DNA of 64,000 nucleotides from Chryseobacterium polytrichastri (GCF_900142445.1 NZ_FRAV01000009.1:100887-164886); one strand, 5' to 3'. Positions 35,632 to 42,730 are shown, counted from the stretch's first letter. Numbers and translations are program-made. Notes: a model not told the origin generated them from the letters alone.

Positions 35632-35757
35632 AAAAGAGGCTAAAAGCGAAAAGACAGACATGCACCCGCTCCTTACTATTATTCGGGAAATTGCACTTTG
35701 TATAGATTTTGAAGTCTAAATTTTAATCGAAGTAAGCCTTTTCTACGGCACTCTTTT
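35632..35757 (-). ncRNA. Y-RNA-like unit 4, non-tRNA module
   Basis: Ends AAAAGAG/CTCTTTT pair; 5' strand GTGCCGTAGAAAAGG and TTACTTCG; 3' strand CTTTTCGCTTTTAGCC. The centre is a hairpin with CCCG/CGGG and TGCA/TGCA. Its 3' side contains AAGGAG followed 7 nt later by ATG, a Shine-Dalgarno-like arrangement rare in Bacteroidota, opening a 12-codon ORF (MSVFSLLASFLL). No tRNA-like arm. Confidence 0.55.
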
Positions 35758-35764
35758 ATCTTTT

Positions 35765-35912
35765 AAATCAATGTAATAATTATAGAATCTTCCGTGCATT
35801 TTGCTCTACCTACTGAGCTATATCTCGTTTACAACAAAGAAGGCGGGATTCGAACCTGCGACCCAAATGTTTACTCAATCTCGAAGTATGATTCTAAAAC
35901 GATACTTGATTT
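35765..35912 (-). ncRNA. Y-RNA-like unit 5 with permuted tRNA module
   Basis: Ends AAATCAA/TTGATTT pair; 5' strand GTATCGTTTTAGAA and ATACTTCGAG. Order inside: T-arm (GCAGG-TTCGAAT-CCCGC, one mismatch), weak acceptor hairpin with a TTGTAAA linker, D-arm (GCTC-AGTAGGTA-GAGC). Same permuted layout as unit 2 with a degenerate acceptor. Confidence 0.65.
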
Positions 35913-35932
35913 TTCTGTTAAAATAATTTTAA

Positions 35933-36004
35933 AATCGAGCAATGTTTAAGAAGAGTTTTAATTTCAATGTAAAGTAGAAGGAACTCTTTTGTACGGCATC
36001 GATT
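35933..36004 (-). ncRNA. Y-RNA-like unit 6, compact hairpin
   Basis: About 72 nt. Ends AATCGA/TCGATT pair; 5' strand GATGCCGTACAAAAGAG; inner stem AAGAGTT/AACTCTT; 3' strand ACATTGC. It keeps the shared end motifs but has no tRNA-like module, like units 8 and 9. Confidence 0.55.
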
Positions 36005-36008
36005 GTTT

Positions 36009-36146
36009 AAAGCAAGGTGAAAATTCAAACAGAGACTTGACTGCGACGTGATAACCAATTACACCATCCCGAATTATTCGGGAGCAAGATTCGAACTTGC
36101 AAAACCGCCCTTTAACGAAGAAACTCTATTTTACGACACTTGCTTT
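36009..36146 (-). ncRNA. Y-RNA-like unit 7 with permuted tRNA module
   Basis: Ends AAAGCAAG/CTTGCTTT pair (8 bp); 5' strand GTGTCGTAAAATAGAG and TTCTTCG; 3' strand AAGTCTCTGTTTGAATTTTC. The module reads T-arm (GCAAG-TTCGAAT-CTTGC), acceptor TCCCGA / TCGGGA joined by a short loop, D-arm (GTG-TAATTGGTTAT-CAC). The joined acceptor makes it a closed mimic that cannot be charged. Its 5' end overlaps the stop of the small gene at 36131-36367. Confidence 0.7.
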
Positions 36147-36367
36147 TTATTTTTCCATTGGGTTTTTCTGTATTTTTTCCAATTTCTTTGAAACTTAACT
36201 TCTTTTGAATTAATTGTATCATAGCCATGTGGAAAACACCATGAACAACCCATTTTGTCTCCATATAAAACTCTGGAAACCTGTACATTTGAAATTTTAT
36301 TCGGAAAATCAATTAATCCATATTCATTGATTCCGAAAGATTGTCTTAATGTTTTTAATCTTTTCAT
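36131..36367 (-). CDS. Small Cys-containing basic protein
   Basis: 78 residues (MKRLKTLRQSFGINEYGLID at the start), with a GCSWCFPHGYDT motif and a basic C-terminus (NWKKYRKTQWKNKKQ) that could bind RNA. It begins 75 nt after a promoter carrying the regulon's operator (36449-36484) and ends inside the 5' arm of Y-like unit 7, so both must be one transcript. I do not recognise a family. An overlapping reading frame is longer in hydrophobics but lacks a sensible start; this frame fits the promoter. Confidence 0.55.
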   Translation of the reverse strand: MKRLKTLRQSFGINEYGLIDFPNKISNVQVSRVLYGDKMGCSWCFPHGYDTINSKEVKFQRNWKKYRKTQWKNKKQVS

Positions 36368-36448
36368 AAGTATTGAGTATTAACCTCAATACAGTGCTTC
36401 TTTAAGACATGGTTTATAATAATTCATGGTTATTGTTTTTTGTTGTAG

Positions 36449-36484
36449 CAAAGATATTGCTGTAGTACGCATTCTTTTTACGTA
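36449..36484 (-). promoter_or_regulatory. Regulon promoter 4 (small protein and Y-like units 1-7)
   Basis: On the plus strand CAAAGATA (36449-36456, the -10 TATCTTTG on minus), 9 bp, then TACGCA-TTCTTTT-TACGTA (36466-36484). The 60 bp here are nearly identical to those at 37351-37410. Confidence 0.8.
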
Positions 36485-36485
36485 G

Positions 36486-37019
36486 CTAAAATTTATTAAA
36501 AAAGATTGAATTTATAATTTCAAAAAGCTTTACCAATCCTAATATAGGAATCAAAATAATAGCTGTTATTAAAAGATAAACTCCAATTTTACCTAGAAAA
36601 CTCCTTTCTGGTTCTTTATAATTTCCTTTTTCCCTTTGCTTAGGCTTAAAATCCGGAATATGTTTTGTCTTTTTAAAACTGTCCGATTCCAATTCTTTTA
36701 ATTTTTTTTGGGCATATTCAGGAAGTTGGTTTCGATCTCCTCTAAATACGATATCTTTTAAAATAGCATTTCCTGAATTACTTAATGAATTTCTGTAAAT
36801 TTCAACAGCTTCCTTCATTTCAAAATTCTGAGGTTCAAAAAATATCCAAAATTTTCCAGCTTCATCTTTAAACCCTGAATCGTAATAAATCTGTCCTAAT
36901 TTTTCCCTTAATGAAATATCATCAGGAAATTCATTAATCAGATTTCTTAATCTGTCGCAGGCTTTTTTCTTTCTGCCTGCTTTCAAATCTTGTTCAATTC
37001 TGTAGAAAATACTTTCCAT
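36486..37019 (-). CDS. DUF6584-like protein with C-terminal membrane helix
   Basis: 177 residues. N-terminal TPR-like part (AGRKKKACDRLRNLINEFPD, REKLGQIYYDSGFKDEAGKFW) of the kind grouped as DUF6584, a basic linker, and a C-terminal transmembrane helix (GVYLLITAIILIPILGLVKL). It lies directly downstream of Y-like units 8-10 within the RNA island, 20 bp after unit 8, and upstream of regulon promoter 4. A scaffold at the membrane for the RNA system is possible but inferred. Confidence 0.65.
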   Translation of the reverse strand: MESIFYRIEQDLKAGRKKKACDRLRNLINEFPDDISLREKLGQIYYDSGFKDEAGKFWIFFEPQNFEMKEAVEIYRNSLSNSGNAILKDIVFRGDRNQLPEYAQKKLKELESDSFKKTKHIPDFKPKQREKGNYKEPERSFLGKIGVYLLITAIILIPILGLVKLFEIINSIFFNKF

Positions 37020-37038
37020 GATTTATATTTAAATTAAA

Positions 37039-37123
37039 AACCAAGCAACAAGTTATAAGAGCTTTTGAATGTTTTTCAAATTGGAAGTTTGACGATGAAA
37101 CTCTTATGGTAACGACATTGGTT
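37039..37123 (-). ncRNA. Y-RNA-like unit 8, compact hairpin
   Basis: About 85 nt. Ends AACCAA/TTGGTT pair; 5' strand AATGTCGTTACC; inner stem CATAAGAG/CTCTTATA; 3' strand ACTTGTTGC. No tRNA-like arms. Confidence 0.55.
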
Positions 37124-37129
37124 AGTTTA

Positions 37130-37202
37130 AACCGAGCAACATAGCGAAAAGACTCATTTTTCAATTGGAAGTCGAAGTATTTCTTTTCTTACGGCATCGG
37201 TT
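37130..37202 (-). ncRNA. Y-RNA-like unit 9, compact hairpin
   Basis: About 73 nt. Ends AACCGA/TCGGTT pair; 5' strand GATGCCGTAAGAAAAG and ATACTTCG; stems AAAAGA/TCTTTT and GACT/AGTC; 3' strand TTTTCGCTATGTTGC. It shares TACTTCG with the tRNA-like units. Confidence 0.55.
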
Positions 37203-37211
37203 ATTTTTTTT

Positions 37212-37340
37212 AAGTAAGGTAAAAATTCAAACAGAGACTTATTGACAGAGCGATACCATTTACGCCACTCCAAAATAGGAAACAGGATTCGAACCTGTAT
37301 TGCTGTCCCCCGAAGTAACTCTATTTTACGACACTTACTT
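37212..37340 (-). ncRNA. Y-RNA-like unit 10 with permuted tRNA module
   Basis: First RNA of the promoter-proximal cluster. Ends AAGTAAG/CTTACTT pair. 5' strand GTGTCGTAAAATAGAG, TTACTTCG; 3' strand AAGTCTCTGTTTGAATTTTT. Inner pairs AGAG/CTCT, ACTT/AAGT and GACAG/CTGTC build a continuous stem. The module is T-arm (ACAGG-TTCGAAT-CCTGT), short acceptor hairpin, D-arm (GCG-TAAATGGTAT-CGC). This is the architecture of YrlA-type bacterial Y RNAs. It starts about 30 nt downstream of regulon promoter 3. Confidence 0.75.
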
Positions 37341-37374
37341 TTTAAGTTTTTATGGTTATTGTTTTTTGTTGTAG

Positions 37375-37410
37375 CAAAGATATTGCTGCAGTACGCATTC
37401 TTTTTACGCA
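37375..37410 (-). promoter_or_regulatory. Regulon promoter 3 (Y-like units 8-10)
   Basis: CAAAGATA (37375-37382), 9 bp, TACGCA-TTCTTTT-TACGCA (37392-37410) on the plus strand. Confidence 0.8.
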
Positions 37411-37528
37411 GTTAAAATTTATTTTATGTTTCATTCGTTTTGCCTTGAAGCAAAAGAACCAAAAGTTCAAGACTTGGAAACTCCGGCTAAAATTAAAAAT
37501 TTACACCGATGCTTTTAGGTCTTTGCGA

Positions 37529-37595
37529 GGAATGAAATGACGAAGCAATCTCTAAAATAGATTCTTCACTTCACTGCGTTTCATTCAGAATGACA
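37529..37595. repeat. Dispersed inverted repeat, GACGAAGCAATCT family
   Basis: GAATGAAATGACGAAGCAAT..AGATTCTTCACTTCACTGCG..CATTCAGAATGACA. Same family as 2463, 42632, 45549 and 53190. Confidence 0.6.
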
Positions 37596-37628
37596 AATTA
37601 ACTGTTAATTAAAACATTGCATTTTCCT

Positions 37629-37715
37629 AGCCCCGATTGCAACGACATCCTTTTTCTGAATAGGCTTTGAAAAAAGCGTTGGCGAAAAAGATATAGTGGA
37701 AAGCGGGAAATAGCT
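37629..37715. repeat. Intergenic flavobacterial repeat (CCTAGCCCCGATTG type)
   Basis: CCTAGCCCCGATTGCAACGA followed by the inverted TTTTTC..GAAAAA core and AGTGGAAAGCGGGAAATAGC. It lies between the Ro60 gene and the promoter-proximal Y-RNA cluster. Confidence 0.6.
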
Positions 37716-37740
37716 TCTAAAAAATTAATGGGTATTCGTT

Positions 37741-37776
37741 TTTATTTTTAAAAGCAGTGCCTTTTACAGCACTACT
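37741..37776 (-). terminator. Terminator of Ro60 gene
   Basis: On the minus strand AGTAGTGC and GCACTGCT pair around eight bases, overlapping the Ro60 stop, followed by TTTTAAAAATAAA. Confidence 0.75.
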
Positions 37777-39281
37777 TTTTTTATCATTTCTACCGCTGAT
37801 TTTCGGTCTTCCAACGCATTCAATACATCGAAAATTTTGTCTGACCAACCTGCGATAAGGTATACATCATTTTTTCTGACATCCAACGGTTGTTTTCCGT
37901 AACCTGCCAAATCAAAAATATACAATTTTGCATTCGGGTTGAAACTTTTGTACTGATTCCATGAGTTTTCAAAGGAATTTCTACCGCCATTGCTATCCCA
38001 AAGCTGAGTGTCGGTGAACAATATTACTTTATCCACTTTTTCACGTCTATTCAATAAATCTTCAATCACCAAATAACCGTTTGTAGAGTAACCCACTTCA
38101 CCTTCTCTTTTGTAAAATGCATCTACATTTCTCAGGATACCGTTTTTAGGCATCGGAACTCTTTTCCAAGTGTCTCCAAACATACCTGAAATCACATTTT
38201 TACATTGTGACTGCAACATCATCGACATCAACAATCCGATATCATACAACAAGACCTTAGATTTTGGAGAAACAGGCTGTTGCATTGAACCAGACACGTC
38301 TGCCGCAATCACAACCGAAGTATCAAAACCAAAACCTTTGATGTTTTTTGCACTTACCATCACAGCATCTTCCAATGCTTCCAAGATTGATGACAAATAA
38401 GGTGAATCGATTGTTTTCAATTCTCTATATGCCGACAAAAATCGGAATGGCAATTGTTTTGAATTTCTAACTGCTCTTTCATCTGATAAATAATTACACA
38501 CTTTGTACATTGCATCTGATGAAACGTTGGCTTCTAAGATATTTCTAAGGTTTCTCAACGTTGCCATATACCCTAGTTTATTACTGAAAATCAATTCTTC
38601 CCATTTGTTTTTGAAAGCTAATTTTTTTTCTGCATCATCAGCAAATTTTGTCTGACCTAAAACGGAAAGCTCAACTTCCCAAGTGTATGGAGTTTCCAAC
38701 GAATCATTTACGATTTTGTTGAAAATGGCTTGTTGATTTTCGTCTTTTGCTTTTGGATGAACCAAGAACAAAGCATCTTTCAAAGTAACCTCAGCTTTTC
38801 TGTTGTATTTTGCGAATTGATATTCATCAAATTTATTGAAAGATTTTACCAAACCTTTTTGAATCTGCTTTGAAAGTTTGTTCAATTTTTTCAAATCTGT
38901 TCTTTCATTCGCCAATTGATAATACGCAAGCAATTCTGTGATTTCATCTGCTCTTTGGATAACTCCGTCCACCGTTCTGCTTACCAAATCTGTACCTGAG
39001 GTTTGTTTCGCCAATTCAGTTGTCAAAACCAATGGAATAGAACGCAGATACATATCTTTTCTCGCATAAACCGCCAATTTTGCAACGAATTCCGGATCAT
39101 TTTTTGTAATCAGAGACTGAATTCTTACCAATCTTTCATTTCCTTTTTCATACGAAGTGTTTGATAATCCTGTAGTCACAACAGCACTATATAGTTCTTC
39201 TGCAGGCGTCATGGTATATGCCTTTGCACCTTGGTAGTTCATTACTACTTTATTCTCTTTTCTTAAAAAATTAAATTTCAT
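37764..39281 (-). CDS. rsr: Ro60/TROVE domain RNA-binding protein
   Basis: 505 residues, close to the length of bacterial Ro orthologues (Rsr). The TROVE domain (residues 1-330, helical repeats) starts MKFNFLRKENKVVMNYQGAK and includes TPAEELYSAVVTTGLSNTSY. A vWA domain follows with an intact metal site DVSGSM near residue 337 and FTDTQLWDSN. Known Ro proteins form a ring that holds the ends of misfolded RNAs and binds Y RNAs on its outside, which tether exonucleases such as PNPase. Ten Y-like RNAs lie directly downstream and the promoter carries the same operator as theirs. Cytoplasmic. Confidence 0.92.
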   Translation of the reverse strand: MKFNFLRKENKVVMNYQGAKAYTMTPAEELYSAVVTTGLSNTSYEKGNERLVRIQSLITKNDPEFVAKLAVYARKDMYLRSIPLVLTTELAKQTSGTDLVSRTVDGVIQRADEITELLAYYQLANERTDLKKLNKLSKQIQKGLVKSFNKFDEYQFAKYNRKAEVTLKDALFLVHPKAKDENQQAIFNKIVNDSLETPYTWEVELSVLGQTKFADDAEKKLAFKNKWEELIFSNKLGYMATLRNLRNILEANVSSDAMYKVCNYLSDERAVRNSKQLPFRFLSAYRELKTIDSPYLSSILEALEDAVMVSAKNIKGFGFDTSVVIAADVSGSMQQPVSPKSKVLLYDIGLLMSMMLQSQCKNVISGMFGDTWKRVPMPKNGILRNVDAFYKREGEVGYSTNGYLVIEDLLNRREKVDKVILFTDTQLWDSNGGRNSFENSWNQYKSFNPNAKLYIFDLAGYGKQPLDVRKNDVYLIAGWSDKIFDVLNALEDRKSAVEMIKKVVL

Positions 39282-39342
39282 GGTTACTGTTTTTATAGTT
39301 AAACATTTTGGAGGATTATCATTTCCTCTCTGATTTCTTATG

Positions 39343-39378
39343 CAAAGTAAGGACAGTTTTACGCAGTGTTTTTGCGTA
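39343..39378 (-). promoter_or_regulatory. Regulon promoter 1 (Ro60)
   Basis: CAAAGTAA (39343-39350, -10 on the minus strand), 9 bp, then the perfect inverted repeat TACGCA-GTGTTTT-TGCGTA (39360-39378). The Ro60 ATG is about 60 nt downstream. Confidence 0.8.
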
Positions 39379-39597
39379 GTTGAAATTTTCGTGAAAAAGT
39401 TTTTATTTTTTTTGATTTAAATACTAATGACACAAATTTTTGCACTAAAAACACGAATGATTGATTGTGATATTTGTGAAAACATTAATGCGGTTCGTGT
39501 TTAGATAAAATCTATCATTCGTTTTATATAAAGGAATTGCTAATTTGGAGTTTTTGGAAATCCGTTGTCTAGCTTTGTGTACATTAAAATGTAAGCT

Positions 39598-40044
39598 ATG
39601 ATAAAAGGATTATATGAAACTCATGTACAAGTAAGCAATTTAGAAAACGCAATACAATTTTATACTAACGTGTTAGGATTGAAATTAGCCCATAGAGATG
39701 AAACCCGCCCGATTGCATTTTTATGGATTGGAGAAGGAAAAGAAGCAATGCTGGGTTTATGGGAACAAAAAGAAAATTTACAGCCAAGACATTTCGCGTT
39801 CTCAGCTGAGAAGGAAGATATCTTAAATTATTCTGTTGAGTTTTTAAAAAATAAAAACTTAAAACCTTATAATTTCTTAAAAGACGGTATTGATGAACCT
39901 ATGGTTTTTTCATGGATGCCTGCTTTAGCAATATATTTCAATGATCCAGATGGAAATCAACTTGAATTTATTTCGATTTTGGAAGGCGATGGCAAACCTG
40001 AGTTAGGGGTGATTTCTTATGAGAAGTGGCTGGAAAATAAATAA
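39598..40044 (+). CDS. VOC (glyoxalase/bleomycin-resistance) superfamily protein
   Basis: 148 residues with the vicinal-oxygen-chelate fold: an N-terminal THVQVSNLENAIQFYTNVLGL with a metal-ligand His, HFAFSAE mid-protein and the C-terminal IYFNDPDGNQLEFISIL with the Glu ligand. Probably a lyase, dioxygenase or antibiotic-binding protein; which one cannot be told. It is the only plus-strand gene in the RNA island and has its own terminator, so it is probably unrelated to the system around it. Confidence 0.88.
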   Translation: MIKGLYETHVQVSNLENAIQFYTNVLGLKLAHRDETRPIAFLWIGEGKEAMLGLWEQKENLQPRHFAFSAEKEDILNYSVEFLKNKNLKPYNFLKDGIDEPMVFSWMPALAIYFNDPDGNQLEFISILEGDGKPELGVISYEKWLENK

Positions 40045-40046
40045 AT

Positions 40047-40076
40047 AAATAAAGAGGAGCTTAATTTAAGTTCCTC
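40047..40076 (+). terminator. Terminator of VOC gene
   Basis: AAAGAGGA..CTTAATTTAAG..TCCTCTTT hairpin followed by T residues, just after the stop. Confidence 0.85.
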
Positions 40077-40107
40077 TTTTAATGAATTCATTATCATCTG
40101 AATTGAT

Positions 40108-40143
40108 TAAACAAAACAAGACAGGCTTTGTTTTCACAAAGCC
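40108..40143 (-). terminator. Terminator of SPFH gene
   Basis: GGCTTTGT pairs with ACAAAGCC around TTTTC-type loop; on the minus strand TGTCTTGTTTTGTTT follows. Confidence 0.75.
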
Positions 40144-40170
40144 CATCTCTATAATGACAGTTATTAGTTT

Positions 40171-41682
40171 TTATTTTGCAAAAATCTCCTTCAGCTGAGA
40201 AAGAATATTACTATTTCCGGAAACTGTAATATCCCCAATTTTATCGGCGATTTTCTCCATATATTCCATTTCTTTCAGCTTCCATAAGACTTCATTTTCT
40301 TCCATTAGCTTTGCAGTGTTTAGCAAACTTCTTGTAGAAGCCGTTTCTTCACGACGCATGATGCTATTTGCTTGAGCTTTTTTCTCAGCAATCAAAACCT
40401 GATTCATAATTTCTTTCATTTCTCCGGTTAAGATCACATCACGAATTCCTGCATCAGAAGCTTTCAGACCAAGATCTCCAGCTTTGTTTCCAAGGTTTCC
40501 CAGGATTTCTTTTCCTACAGCATCTTTTTTCAACAACAATTCATCCAATGTTAAAGCTCCAACAAATTCACGCAGTGCTAATTGCATTAAAATATATAAT
40601 TGTTTATCATATTCTTTGTTTTCCATTAATGCTTTCTCAATATTTTCCACTTGAAAACGCACATAAAAATTGATACGAAGCATCGCTTTATCTTTTGTCA
40701 AAAGCTCCTGACCTGCAATTTCCATTTGCTGCATTCGCATATCGATGGCTTTTACCTCAACAGAAATTTCATTGTTCCAGAAGTAGTAGGTTCCCACTTC
40801 TAAAACTTTTGTCAATTTTCCGTCAATTAACAATAATCCTGTATGTTGATTCGAAACAATAAATTTTCTTACATAATTTCTCAATCTTGCATTTTCTAGG
40901 ATTGTATTGGAAATACCTTCTGTAATTTCAACTTTTGTTAAATCTTCTTTTTGGAATTCTTTATCTGTAATACCTAACCAGAACGCATACTGTCCAACAT
41001 TCAATACATCTTTTAAAGTTCCGTTTTCGTATACCAAAATGATTTCTCCATCTTTTACCTCTACAATTTCCAAAAGGCTTTTAAGCGTTTCGTTTTTTAG
41101 TAAAACAACTACATTTTCATGCGTTGCAAACTGGGACTTTATTTCGTAATTGGGATCAATAATTTTAATATCAACAGAAGTTTCATTATTCCAGAAGGAG
41201 TAAGTACCGCTTTCAAGAACCTGAGTTAATTTTCCATCAATTAACAATAATCCTTTATAATGGTGAGGTACAACAAACTTTCTTACAAAACTTTTCACCT
41301 TCATATTTTCCAAGGTTGTTTTAGAGATTTCTTCTGATATTTCAACTTTTGTTAAGTCTATTTTTCGGAATTCTCTATTTACAACTCCTTTCCAGAATGC
41401 ATATTTCCCAACGTTCAAAACATCTTTAAAATTCTCATTTTCATACAGTAAAATGATCTCACCATCTTTTACCTCTACAATTTCCAAAAGGTTTTTAAGC
41501 GTTTCATTTTTCAACAAAATAGGTAAATCTTCACCTGCTTCGAAACGGGATTTCATTTCATAAATTTCTACCGATTTATTTCCAAACAAATAATGATTAC
41601 CCTCTTTTAGAACTTCAATTAAGTTTCTATTTTTGAAGACCAAACCCATTTGGTATGCTTTAATGTGTACATTTTTTATCAT
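40171..41682 (-). CDS. SPFH/band-7 (slipin-like) protein with internal duplication
   Basis: 503 residues. The C-terminal SPFH part (about residues 300-470) contains TKDKAMLRINFYVRFQVENI and the basic/Ala-rich EKKAQANSIMRREETAS helix of slipins. The N-terminal 320 residues hold two copies of a unit of about 125 residues (about 53-177 and 192-316), each with LLKNETLK, EIVEVKDGEIIL, DVLNVG.YAFW, LLLIDGKLT and TY.FWNNE. Their near identity indicates a recent duplication. No clear transmembrane helix, so it may form cytoplasmic assemblies. Two permuted tRNA genes and the regulon promoter lie upstream, in the same transcript. Confidence 0.82.
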   Translation of the reverse strand: MIKNVHIKAYQMGLVFKNRNLIEVLKEGNHYLFGNKSVEIYEMKSRFEAGEDLPILLKNETLKNLLEIVEVKDGEIILLYENENFKDVLNVGKYAFWKGVVNREFRKIDLTKVEISEEISKTTLENMKVKSFVRKFVVPHHYKGLLLIDGKLTQVLESGTYSFWNNETSVDIKIIDPNYEIKSQFATHENVVVLLKNETLKSLLEIVEVKDGEIILVYENGTLKDVLNVGQYAFWLGITDKEFQKEDLTKVEITEGISNTILENARLRNYVRKFIVSNQHTGLLLIDGKLTKVLEVGTYYFWNNEISVEVKAIDMRMQQMEIAGQELLTKDKAMLRINFYVRFQVENIEKALMENKEYDKQLYILMQLALREFVGALTLDELLLKKDAVGKEILGNLGNKAGDLGLKASDAGIRDVILTGEMKEIMNQVLIAEKKAQANSIMRREETASTRSLLNTAKLMEENEVLWKLKEMEYMEKIADKIGDITVSGNSNILSQLKEIFAK

Positions 41683-42134
41683 TCTATTTTATTTTTTAAG
41701 TGTTATTATTTTAATTAAAAAGAGAAAACCGAGATTTTTTATTCCAAAAATGGCGGAAGAAAAGAGGTTTCAAAAAGCTCCAATCATTTCAGAATACTGT
41801 TCTTAAACTTAGTTTCCAATCAGTAGGACCTTGGGTGTGTCCCTTACCATCGCTAAAAGCAATAGCTCGGGTTGCTACGTTTACTTCTGTCTTTTTCTCT
41901 TACAAAAAAGAACATCTGCTACCATCGCTCACACAGAAAATCATTCTTATTAGAAAATTCCGTTCAATTGTGGTATTCATCAATTGAATTTCACTTTCAG
42001 AAAAAATCTTTCTTACTGGCTTTTTCAAAAATGTTGATTGAACAACTGAAAAAACTCAAATTTTCTCTATTAAGATGTTTTTAAAGAAAAACATTAAAAA
42101 CTTTGTAAAAAATAGATTTTCAGTCTATCTTCAA
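41683..42134 (-). other. Structured 5' region between permuted tRNAs and SPFH gene
   Basis: 450 nt without a believable ORF on the transcribed minus strand. It contains hairpin AGCAA-CCCGAGCTA-TTGCT and two near-repeats GCGATGGTAGCAGATG and GCGATGGTAAGGGACA. It may be another structured RNA of the system; I could not match it to a family. Confidence 0.4.
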
Positions 42135-42205
42135 CTACATGGGAAGTGTAGTGCTCTAACCACCTGAGCTATCTCAATTTCATTGAGAGAAGGAGTCGAA
42201 CCCTC
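42135..42205 (-). tRNA. Circularly permuted tRNA-Gly(UCC)-like gene
   Basis: On the minus strand the order is T-arm (GAGGG-TTCGACT-CCTTC), acceptor 3' strand TCTCAAT, linker GAA, acceptor 5' strand ATTGAGA (7 perfect pairs), D-arm (GCTC-AGGTGGTTA-GAGC), anticodon arm CTACA-CTTCCCA-TGTAG. The anticodon is TCC. All arms are intact, but the gene opens at the variable loop, so a mature tRNA would require circularisation and removal of the GAA linker. Standard tRNA finders would miss it. Confidence 0.8.
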
Positions 42206-42216
42206 GCAAAAAAAAA

Positions 42217-42286
42217 CTATTCACTCTAACCAGACTGAGTTATATTCCCTTACGGAAATAGAAGGATTCGAACCTTCGTATAATAG
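42217..42286 (-). tRNA. Circularly permuted tRNA-like gene opened at the anticodon arm
   Basis: Order on the minus strand: CTATT (anticodon-stem 3' strand), T-arm (GAAGG-TTCGAAT-CCTTC), acceptor 3' strand TATTTCC, linker GTAA, acceptor 5' strand GGGAATA (7 pairs with one wobble), D-arm (ACTC-AGTCTGGTTA-GAGT), AATAG (anticodon-stem 5' strand). No anticodon loop is encoded; the ends lie there. It is separated from the permuted Gly gene by a nine-T tract. Confidence 0.75.
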
Positions 42287-42467
42287 CAAATAATGGAAGT
42301 TTTTTGGCAAACTCCTCAAACCTTCAAATTAAGTTGAACAGAATCAATAATATTTCTCAATAAATTCTTCTGCAATAGTGCTATATAGAAACACCCAACA
42401 AGACTTGCCTGATATCTTAACTAAAATCTGTTTTTCAAAATTTCAGTGTTGTTTTGTTTTGATGATG

Positions 42468-42503
42468 CAAAGTAAGTGTAGTATTGCGCAGTGTTTTTGC
42501 GTA
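42468..42503 (-). promoter_or_regulatory. Regulon promoter 2 (permuted tRNAs and SPFH)
   Basis: CAAAGTAA (42468-42475), 9 bp, TGCGCA-GTGTTTT-TGCGTA (42485-42503), one base off the perfect palindrome of promoter 1. Confidence 0.8.
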
Positions 42504-42631
42504 GAAAATATATTTGTAAAAAAGTTTTACTTTTTATTTGTTGGAGTTTCGCAAAGGCGCTATTTTTTAATGATAATGGGTTGTATATAAGGCGCAAGGA
42601 TTTTATCTTCGATAAAAATTGATTGTGTTTT

Positions 42632-42711
42632 AGGTCATTGCGAACTGAAAGTGAAGCAATCTATTATTTTCCGTTGAGATTGCTTCGTCGCTTCACTCCT
42701 CGCAATGACAG
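42632..42711. repeat. Dispersed inverted repeat, GTCATTGCGA..TCGCAATGACA family
   Basis: GGTCATTGCGAACTGAAAGT..GAAGCAATCT and the inverted AGATTGCTTCGTCGCTTCAC..CGCAATGACA. Known commonly between flavobacterial genes. Confidence 0.7.
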
Positions 42712-42730
42712 GATAATTTTGAAAATAAAA

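Noticed and set aside
35517..35705. 62-codon plus-strand ORF
   Set aside because: It runs antisense through Y-like units 3 and 4, has no promoter and no protein-like composition.
36112..36312. 66-codon minus-strand ORF
   Set aside because: Overlaps the better placed 78-codon frame and starts inside it; treated as a shadow.
41872..42084. 70-codon plus-strand ORF
   Set aside because: Antisense to the SPFH leader, AT-rich composition, no promoter; not believable.
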